Shown here: positions 56,748 to 64,000 of the stretch, piece by piece | Position numbering within the stretch: the stretch's first letter is position 1 | Layout: each line of letters opens with the position of its first letter | DNA from: Misgurnus anguillicaudatus | Lineage: Eukaryota > Chordata > Actinopteri > Cypriniformes > Cobitidae | Direction of reading: 5' to 3' | Length of the DNA stretch: 64,000 bases | NCBI RefSeq assembly: GCF_027580225.2 | Contig: NC_073354.2 | Coordinates: forward strand, 31,702,001-31,766,000 | The notes under the pieces: generated by a model | What the model was told of the DNA's origin: nothing | The model's input: the letters and a program-made list of their open reading frames with translations, nothing else | Database searches by the model: none | Made by a program: the position numbers and the translations under genes

Positions 56748-57237
56748 CTCTAAAAATATTTTGTGTTGTGTCAACCCAACAGTCAGGTAAAATATGGACA
56801 CCCAACCAAATGAATCAATACTGAGTTGTTTTAACCCAAAATGCTGGTTCGTTTTAGCCTACACTGTAAAAAATACTTTGCTGCCCCAAAACTCTTTGCT
56901 GAATCAACTTGGATTTACAAGTCATTTAAACTTACTATTATTTATCTTGACTAGAGATGAGTTGTTATAACTACAGGTGAGTTGTTATAACTTATAAAAT
57001 TAAGTTGACTTTTCTCAACTATATTTTACAAGTTGTGACAACTCATCTCTGTTGACATGACTTGCAAATCTGAGTTGATTTAACAAAAAATTTTAAGGCA
57101 GCAAATTATTTTTTACAGTGTATGATTGGGTCAAATATGAGCATTTGTAGGTTAATTTAACGCAGCGGTTGGGTTTGTGCATATCTGACCCAAGTATGGG
57201 TTGAAACAAAACAGCATTTTATTTTATTTTTAAGTGT
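56748..57237. mobile_element. Family I MITE copy 6, split by family H copy 2
   Basis: It begins CTAAAAATATTTTGTGTTGT with GTCAACCCAACAGTCAGG and ends GGGTTGAAACAAAACAGCAT. Joining around the insert restores TTTTAGCCTA/TGATTGGGTCAAATATG. Confidence 0.7.
56862..57120. mobile_element. CACTA-like MITE family H copy 2, nested
   Basis: CACTGTAAAAAATACTTTGC to TTATTTTTTACAGTG, flanked by TA (56860-56861 and 57121-57122). Same internal GAGATGAGTTGTTATAAC palindrome as copy 1, about 1.9 kb away. Confidence 0.85.
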
Positions 57238-57362
57238 ATGATATGTCTGTTACAATGTAAAAAGTGAAAATTTACTTTAATTTAAGTTTATTCAACTTAA
57301 TATTTCACTTTAGGATACTAATTGAAGTAATTCTTTAAGTTGATCTAACTTTTTACAGGATA

Positions 57363-57670
57363 CACTGCAAAAAAAAATATTTTCAAGAAAAACAATTTTT
57401 AGTATTTTTGTCTTGTTTTCAGTAAAAATATCAAAAAATTCTTAAATTAAGATGCTTTTTCTTGCTGAGCAAAACGACCCAAGAAAATAAGTCTAGTTTT
57501 TAGACCACAAATATCAAAGGTAAGTGATTTTGTGCATAAAACAAGCAAACAAATCTGCCAATGGGGTAAGCAAATTTTTCTTTAATTTTTCTTGAATTTA
57601 GTGTTTAAGAAAAATTTTCACAATTGTACCCCATTGGCAGATTTTTTTTTTTTTTTTTGCTTGTTTTATA
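57363..57670. mobile_element. Family A palindromic MITE copy 4, right end lost
   Basis: It starts CACTGCAAAAAAAAATATTT and passes through the centre (AATCTGCCAATGGGG...CCCCATTGGCAGATTTT) before breaking off at GCTTGTTTTATAAATTC. Confidence 0.75.
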
Positions 57671-59590
57671 AATTCTTATGTTGAAATCACACATTGTGCA
57701 AGGTAGAACACAGTATTGTGTTAATTCTGATGCTTTTTAATGTTACCATATTACACATTTTAAAGCTAAAATCATTAGTGCCGTGGTGTTTCAATGGTTT
57801 CGTGAGAATCACCCAATTAGACCAGGTAAACACCAGCATGAGCAGTCAGACCATCAAACCACCTGTTTCATTAAAATTAATATTTTTTAATAAAAAAAAA
57901 TTTATATATCATTCTAAACACAAAATACTTTATTAAATCTAAAGCTCTGAACAACTGGTCAATATAGAACATTTTTCATAGGATTCGGTGGGGAAAGTCT
58001 TTTATGAGATACATTTATCTCTTTTTTACATTTTAATCTTTCATGAATAGGCTAAGCGCTTTACCCATAAGTCTGATGTCATGCATCTCAAATGCAATAG
58101 GGAAATAACAAAAATCATGCTAATATACACTCAAACTGCAGAGTGGTATTATAATGCAAAACTACAAAAAACACCCAATCCGAATTTTTATCACCATAAC
58201 AAAATCCGAGATGACCAGACATGGATTTTATACAAATTATTAATATATTGCTGTCTGTGATTCTGTGAGCCTGCAGTGTACACTGTGAGTTTATAACATT
58301 TTAGTTAAATGTGTGATATGAATTAATAGTGCTCATAAACAGCTGTTTAAACAATATCCTCTATTGAAATGAGTGGAGGCTTAGACCCGGAAACAGTATT
58401 CCTCCTAATCCTAACATCATGACTTAACAATCCCACTGCAATTCAGATTAGTTGAATGACAAGGACAGTTCTTTAAAAATGGATGTATCTTATAAAATGA
58501 TCATACCATTATTTGTTATTGGAGAGAAAGATTGGCTATCAAGACTTATATGCACCACTCTGCAGTTCAATATAGTGCTTTCATGTTATTATTTTGTGTT
58601 CCATGAGCTCTAATATATATATTTTAGTCTGCGTACTAGTTCTAATTTGCAGTATATGATTTCTTTTGGATTTCTCATTTGTTTTACATTATAAGTTACT
58701 GTTAGCGTGGTGTTCTCAACTCAAGAGGAAACAAAAGAGTGGCGAGGCAACATTTTTGCAAGCGATGTGCAGTCTTTCGTATTTAATGAAGCCCTGGAGT
58801 AAGACAGACTACGAGAGTGTTTCCCTTCGCTCTTTGCAAAGCATTAGCATACATCAAGTGTTACAACAAAAACAAGGGATAAACTTTACCAAATCAGAAC
58901 TTTTTAAAACTTCAATTCTTTGGTGACACATAATTATGTTTCATCCAACAATTTAGTTAACTTGTGCCCCTAAGGAAGGTTTATCCAGCATTACAAATAG
59001 ACATGGATTTCTGTAAAAATAAGCAAACTAGATTAGGTGCAAAATCTACACCAACAGAAAACAACCAAAACAAAACAAAACCATTCAGTGGTATTATGTT
59101 GTCTGAAAATGCAGACGTCTCTATGATCTATGAAGGTTAGTTGGAAAATAACAATAGCAAAACATTCATCATTTGTCTTTTGTGACAATGCCTCCTCTCC
59201 CAGGTGATTCATACCTCTATATTATTCAATATCTAAGCCACAACCAGAGAGGAAGGTGACAGAGTTGAAATTGTTGAAATTAATGTTTTTGCAGTTGTTG
59301 TAATCTAAATGATTTGTACTGAATGTACAGAATCCTGCTGAAAACAATACAAATTCTAATGGGTTACATTGAAATACCATTAATGATGAACCATCAGCTG
59401 TTTAGCATTAAACCATTACAAAATTTCTTCATGTAGTGTGTTGTGGGTCTTATTCCAGTAAGATTTAACAATGTTATTGGTTCCAATTTAGCAGATAACG
59501 TGCCCCAATAGATCCCAACACAATACCAGCAGATACCCACAGAGACCAATATAGTTTCAATTTAAAAAAAATTTAAGAAAAAAATTACCA
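57671..59590. other. Unassigned intergenic sequence
   Basis: The 86-codon frame at 58666-58926 has no recognisable domain or splice context that I can support. Confidence 0.35.
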
Positions 59591-59965
59591 TAAAATGCAC
59601 CCCAGCAGTCACCGAGGCCATACCCTTTTTAAAAAGTACAGATTTGCACTTAAAAAGTTCATATTAGTACCTTAGAGCAGTGGTTCCCAAACTTTTTCAG
59701 CGTGTGGCCCCCCTTGTGTACGGTGCATTCCTTTGCAGCCCCCCAAAGAAAATTTGTGACAAAAAAGTTATAAAACTGAACATTTTAATAAAAAAAACCA
59801 TTATATTATACAAAAAAGTTTTTTTTAGGTTTAATTACACAAAATTCATAATAAATTAATGTTTTTCATAAAATGTTATAAAACTGAGGGCCCCCTGGCA
59901 CCATCTCGCGGCCCAACCACTGCCTTAGAGGTGAATATTGGCTCATTATACAAGACTCACTATGT
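59591..59965. repeat. AAAGTAC-type MITE relic hosting a hAT insertion
   Basis: TTAAAAAGTTCATATTAGTA and, after the insert, GAGGTGAATATTGGCTC resemble the interior of the family at 55651-55821. Confidence 0.45.
59678..59922. mobile_element. hAT MITE (CAGTGGTTCCCAAAC) with perfect 8-bp duplication
   Basis: It starts CAGTGGTTCCCAAACTTTTT and ends GCCCAACCACTG. CCTTAGAG lies directly on both sides (59670-59677 and 59923-59930), the exact 8-bp duplication of hAT elements. 245 bp, non-coding. Confidence 0.9.
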
Positions 59966-59994
59966 GAATTCTTGTATAAAGAGATGTGAGATAC

Positions 59995-60084
<90 letters not shown>
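59995..60084. repeat. (GATA)n microsatellite, about 22 copies
   Basis: An uninterrupted TAGA/GATA tetranucleotide run. The minus strand reads as Ile-Tyr-Leu-Ser repeats, which is not a gene. Confidence 0.98.
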
Positions 60085-60559
60085 TGTACATACTATATTA
60101 TACAATATTTGTAGTAAAACCGTAGTAACCACACATTTAACATAACTCTATGGTAAGCCACTGTACTTTAACCACATAATTGTAGTAAAATCATGGTAAT
60201 TCAAATGGTAACCAAAAAAAAAAAAAAAAAACGATACTACACTTTAACAATAATAAACCCATGGATAGGTAATTGTAATAAGAAAAACCGGACACGTTGT
60301 TTTGCAAATTGTTAATATTTTACCACAACAAAAATAATTTAATAAATACAATAAAATCCAATAAAATGAAAGGTGTTCATTTTCTCAGAAAGATGGGGCA
60401 AAAATATCCCTTTTTTTTACGTTTCAAATTGCATCGCATCTCCGTAAGACGAGCACGGGTGTGTTCAGCTTTACGGTGCTATGCCCAGATTGCATTAAAA
60501 TACCGCGAGAGCGATTTAAAAGTTCAGTCCTGGAATCAATATCGCGGTACTTGATGTCA
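60085..60559. other. Sequence upstream of the fam184a promoter
   Basis: It includes an A-run at about 60216. A CpG-containing block at 60470-60555 has AAATACCGCGAGAGCG and ATATCGCGGTAC words, which may be a short inverted repeat. No gene. Confidence 0.4.
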
Positions 60560-60607
60560 TACTCCGTTCCGGCTGCGCATGAAATCAAGGAGGCGTGTCA
60601 ACGGAAC

Positions 60608-60615
60608 TGACGTCA
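60608..60615 (+). promoter_or_regulatory. Cyclic-AMP response element (TGACGTCA)
   Basis: Perfect palindromic 8-bp CRE within the CpG-rich promoter. CREB/ATF-family binding is established for this motif. Use here is inferred. Confidence 0.5.
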
Positions 60616-60874
60616 CTGGCATAATGTAAACTGTTGAGGCGATCCATGGTAACAGACAGACACTCGCGCAGCAGCGGTGCAGCAACGGCAGCGGACACAC
60701 ACGAACCGACAGAAATGTCTGGAACCGAGATCACACCCGAACCGGCTCTCGCGTCCTACAGATCCCCGGCGCTCGCACCCGCATCAGACGCGCGCTCGGC
60801 CTTTTAAACGCGCCGCGCGCAGCGGCTCGCGAGGAATGCCAGACATCCAATGCACCTGACGTATCGTGTCAGTT

Positions 60875-60881
60875 TATAAAA
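60875..60881 (+). promoter_or_regulatory. TATA-like box (TATAAAA)
   Basis: GTTTATAAAAAGCG at the downstream edge of the CpG island. If used, transcription would begin near 60905, giving a 5' UTR of about 208 nt. Confidence 0.4.
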
Positions 60882-60967
60882 AGCGCCACCTTTTCGGACA
60901 AAATGCGCGTTTTCTGGCTTTTTGAATTGTGTTTATTGTATTGACAATAGACGGACAGACGATTTTA

Positions 60968-61075
60968 ATGCGAGTGAAACAATGGATTAACGCATTGACT
61001 ATCGCTGTGTATATTTTGTATTTATCGGAATCGAAAGAAGAACGATACCGTCTGCACTTGCCTTTCCTGTTTTAA
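60968..61075 (+). CDS. Upstream ORF in fam184a 5' leader (35 codons)
   Basis: ATG at 60968 opens a frame of 35 codons ending TAA at 61073-61075, 37 nt before the fam184a ATG and in a different frame. It would encode a small, partly hydrophobic peptide (MRVKQWINALTIAVYILYL...). A two-codon ORF (ATG GAT TAA) lies inside at 60982. If the leader starts near the TATA box, both would be translated first and could reduce initiation at fam184a. Inference only. Confidence 0.35.
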   Translation: MRVKQWINALTIAVYILYLSESKEERYRLHLPFLF

Positions 61076-61112
61076 TTTTATATTACAGTCATACTACAGT
61101 AATATCGTGAAG

Positions 61113-61295
61113 ATGGCGACTGGAGCCGGCTGGCAGCATTATTATAACCCCAATGGAAGCGCAACGACTGGGAAATATACCAGCACTTCTACATCCACAT
61201 CTACCAACACATCATCCTTCCCGTCAGGTTCAACCCTCGAGTACACGCAAGACCTCCATCTGAAGATGAGCAAGAAGATAGCGCAGCTGACCAAG
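61113..61295 (+). CDS. fam184a: FAM184A homologue, first coding exon
   Basis: The exon encodes 61 residues from ATG at 61113, chosen because the following MATGAGWQHYYNPNGSA resembles the start of vertebrate FAM184A (MATPGMSWQQHYYGGSA). Residues 43-61 (EYTQDLHLKMSKKIAQLTK) match its most conserved early motif. A GTG two codons upstream keeps the frame open but is not needed. The exon ends on AAG with GTAATT donor at 61296, in phase 0, just before the VIYALN segment expected in exon 2. Residues 22-36 are a Thr/Ser run (TSTSTSTSTNTSS), a low-complexity expansion not in the mammalian protein. FAM184A is a long coiled-coil protein of about 1,100 residues with poorly known function. Only the N-terminal leader is here. 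Confidence 0.88.
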
Positions 61296-63267
61296 GTAAT
61301 TTTGCGCGCTTTATGGAGATGCGTAATGCCATGTGTGTGCTTATTGCAGTTTCACGCGCGTTAAGGGCAGTCATGTATTAGAGAAAATCACACTGGAGTG
61401 TGATGCTCACGGAGAGACCGCCATTCAAATTAATACATACTGGCCTTGAGGATTTAAACCTGGTTGCATTGTATTATTGAATGCGTAATGACATCACAGC
61501 ATAGTTATTTTTATTCAGTGGTTATGAATTGTACTACTGTAGGTAATCATGATGAAGCACCTGCTATATTTTCCAGCCTCCTTTCTTAGAAATAAAAGTG
61601 CTGAAAAGATGCCCTAGAAGAATAACTTTTGTTTCCCCAAAGAACCTTTTAGTTTGCATCTTTTTATGAAACCCTATGTAACTATGTGAGCCATTTGTGT
61701 AACACATAAAGGTTCTGTGGATGTTGAAGTTTCTTTAAGGAACCACACAGCCTGACAAAAATCTTTTGGGAACCTGTTTTAACAAGTTTGTTCCCTTTAT
61801 AAGAGTAAGACAAGAAGCCCATGAGCACAGTGTTTGACTCTGTCCATTTCCTTTATTAAGCGACATTTATAGTGAAGAAAAATAGGACTGTACGATATAA
61901 TTAGTTATATTTAATAAGATTAATAAATTTAAGATCATATCCTCAAAACAGGATAAAAAAGAATGTAATGAATATATGTCTGTAAATATTAAAAATACCT
62001 GCTGGATGCTATGATCCTCTCAGCCCTGGTTGGAATATGATGGTTGTCTTGGTATGTTTTTTCCTAAACATACTTTCTTATTTTTTGGGCACTTAAGCTG
62101 TAGTCAGTTAGAGCCCTGTTACATGGCGTGCTTATATAATGATGGATCTGTATAGGCGCCTTCATTAAATATGCATCCAAATCCTCTATGCCGTAAATGG
62201 CTGTCAATTATAATATCTTTCAATATTTGTGAAGGCAACTGTCTTGTTCTGTAGTTGTTGTTGTACCTTAGCTGCTCCAAATCAGATCAAGTGCATTGTA
62301 CAGAGCCCCTAAGGGGATATGGTGGTGAAAGAAGATACTGTATGAGATGGCAGAAAAAAGCCCACTGTCTCCCATTCACTTGCAAAAGTATTTAAGGCTT
62401 TTGAAGCTATACTGTATTTGGTCTTGTGCAATCTTACCATAGGGGGTCATGGGCCTTAATGAAAGAGATAACAGTGCATGGCAAATATTGATGCACCTGT
62501 CAGATAGTCATTAAACATGGACCTCTGGGTCAAAGCTGTAAACATATCTGAAGCAGAGAATTGATGTATCATCAAAAATGTATCTAGTGGATTTTTTCAT
62601 TTTTTATATTTGCATGCAGGATTCATTTTACTGGGTCTTTAACCCATTGGTATCTGATTGTTAAGTAGCAACTTGAAATTTTCAAAAATGCATATTTATT
62701 AACATTTTCTAAAATAACTGAAAATGTGTTTGTCTGAAAAATGATTGACATATGCATCTCGGACGGCTTCGGGGTGAGTAAATCATGGGTTTAATATCAT
62801 TTTGGCCAAACTATCCCTTTAACAGCTGCAGTGCATATAGTTCGCTTTCTTTCAATATTTACTTAAAATATGGATAAATCATGAATAAAAGTAACAAGCT
62901 GGATATAAACTAATGCAATGTGATGGTTATAATCATGATATTAAACATTTGGGTTGGATTTATCTGCGTGTATTCTTGTGTAAATGTTTCAGGTAATACT
63001 AATATTATTGTCCTGTCAGCATTGATGACAACCTTAGGTTCCAACTGTTGTTGTTTCTCTGCTAATGCAGCATCTATTCAGCCAATTTATTACTTTATAA
63101 TGATATGTAGCAACGGACACACTCAGAAAAACGGCATGGATTTATTGCTAATAGACGATTGTTCTAACAATTAATTATAGGTGCCGATTAATCGGCAAAA
63201 CCGATTAATCTATCTACTTCTACAAGGTTTGACTAGAGCATTAATGTATCCAGAGGTCTTGGACTCA

Positions 63268-63430
63268 GGGGCGTAGCCACGAGGGGGCCTGGGTGGGCCT
63301 TGGCCCCCTCATTTACATGTCTGGCCCCCTCAATTTTCCAATTGCTAAAAATAAAATAAGAAAATGTTGATTTCTTAGTCTGATTGATAGATTGACCAAT
63401 CAGAATGCTGCGCTGTAAAATGCAGCTATT
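63268..63430 (+). mobile_element. hAT-like element end (CAGGGGCGTAGCC)
   Basis: CAGGGGCGTAGCCACGAGGG then GGCCTTGGCCCCCTCATTTA resembles one side of widespread fish hAT elements. The opposite end was not found. Confidence 0.5.
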
Positions 63431-63532
63431 TTCAAATTTGATTGGATTAGCTCATGTCACACGTTGTTTTGCGTAACTTACGCTGTCATCTTCGCATGAG
63501 AGTTCATTAACATTCGGTGACAATGTGCCATC

Positions 63533-63540
<8 letters not shown>

Positions 63541-63575
<35 letters not shown>
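63541..63575. repeat. (AT)n microsatellite
   Basis: Uninterrupted AT dinucleotide run of about 17 copies within intron 1. Confidence 0.97.
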
Positions 63576-63578
<3 letters not shown>

Positions 63579-64000
63579 TTTTTTAGATAGGACCCCCCTG
63601 CTTGGACTGCAATTAGTTTCTGATGTTCTTATGTTTCTTAAACAATGCCTTAGTTCTTTGCCGGCCCTTCATTACGTAAAAAATTAATAGACGTCATGAA
63701 GCTCTCTCTAATTTTCCCTGGCTGCTTATGGTCTATCTTGGGAATTTTCCATGTCAGAACCAGAACCTCCAGATGGTCCTAGGCCTCCCGATGCGTATCA
63801 ATAATCTCGGAGCATTAAGCTGCAATTCAATTACCTCCTACAGGTTGTTTGTGCAAAACAATTGATGCTTTACACACAAATGCTTTTTTATAGTTGATCT
63901 CAAAGCTTTTTATTTGTATTGATCTCCTTTAGAGGCTTAGGTGCTGCAGAAATCTTTCTAAGTAGATTTGGTTACGTTAATGCTCATAGGTTAGTACAGT

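Larger units (their letters stand above)
60560..60904 (+). promoter_or_regulatory. fam184a: fam184a CpG-rich promoter region
   Basis: CpG density rises sharply here compared with the AT-rich, CpG-poor neighbourhood (ACTCGCGCAGCAGCGG, GACGCGCGCTCGGCC, AACGCGCCGCGCGCAGCGG). It contains a perfect CRE at 60608-60615 and a TATA-like box at 60875-60881, then GCGCCACC. It lies 200 to 550 bp before the fam184a start codon. The transcription start itself cannot be seen. Confidence 0.65.
61296..64000 (+). other. fam184a: fam184a intron 1 (5' part)
   Basis: No further fam184a exon is visible to the window end. The intron holds one recognisable transposon end near 63268, an (AT)n tract at 63541-63575 and otherwise unassigned AT-rich DNA. 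GGTGCCGATTAATCGGCAAA near 63180 is another likely transposon edge. Confidence 0.7.

Noticed and set aside
59866..60132. 88-codon minus-strand frame
   Set aside because: It is mostly the (GATA)n microsatellite read as Ile-Tyr-Leu-Ser.
1..60500. Exons of MAN1A1 or other genes next to FAM184A in human
   Set aside because: I looked for such exons upstream and recognised none. Neighbouring genes must lie outside this window, or the local order differs.
60715..60807. 30-codon ORF (MSGTEITPEPALASY...) in the CpG island as a separate gene start
   Set aside because: No splice donor in frame, no recognised homologue, and it lies upstream of the likely transcription start. It is best read as chance in GC-rich DNA.
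1..64000. A novel multi-gene system
   Set aside because: Apart from fam184a exon 1, every structure I can support is a transposon, its relic, or a simple repeat. There is no gene cluster to interpret as a system.

Overview
This is about 64 kb of AT-rich vertebrate DNA with a single recognisable protein-coding exon at the right end and almost nothing but transposable-element debris elsewhere. The organism is most likely a cyprinid fish (carp, goldfish or zebrafish relatives). The evidence is the dense set of short non-autonomous DNA transposons typical of cypriniform genomes: CACTG...CAGTG elements with 2-bp target duplications, TTAA-flanked elements, hAT-like elements with 8-bp duplications, Harbinger-like elements and Tc1. 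There is also a tRNA-derived SINE with the cyprinid-style tail GGATAAAAGCGTCTGC, and a fish-like version of the FAM184A N-terminus. The species cannot be fixed from the sequence alone.

The gene: 61113-61295 (+) is the first coding exon of fam184a (61 codons, ending on a clean GT donor in phase 0). It is preceded by a CpG-rich, CRE- and TATA-containing promoter (about 60560-60904) and a 5' UTR that carries a 35-codon upstream ORF. The rest of the window to 64000 is intron 1. No exon of another recognisable gene was found in the 60 kb upstream. One short candidate exon at 53.3 kb is reported as unresolved.

The upstream 60 kb, left to right: (i) 0-3 kb, a three-level nest (foldback element, palindromic CACTA-like MITE, second CACTA-like MITE); (ii) 5.5-7.1 kb, a hAT-like element split by a Harbinger-like one; (iii) 8.2-10.9 kb, the first two of five foldback elements that share termini or a GGGTTAGGGTT-like core; (iv) 12.3-14.3 kb, a palindromic MITE, then a TTAA element containing its own minisatellite; (v) 15.4-18.2 kb, an old repeat split by a large TIR element that holds a LINE tail and a long palindrome; (vi) 19-25 kb, more nested CACTA-, TTAA- and hAT-like elements; (vii) 26-29 kb, a nest that includes a broken ORF resembling Crypton-type recombinases, then a Harbinger-like element; (viii) 33.9-36.9 kb, a hAT element and a Harbinger relic with a decayed Myb/SANT-like gene; (ix) 40.5-41.9 kb, a GGAT/GACAGAAA minisatellite open in three frames by chance of composition; (x) 43.7-44.3 kb, an internally deleted Tc1 copy; (xi) 45.7-49.2 kb, a composite array with nine copies of one transposon terminus; (xii) 50.7-57.7 kb, another dense nest.

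Nothing here works as a gene system. The interest lies in the nesting order, which gives a relative chronology of transposon activity, in the foldback family with exchangeable arms, and in the decayed transposase and recombinase genes. Family names are given only at superfamily level. Exact consensus names need a repeat-library search.
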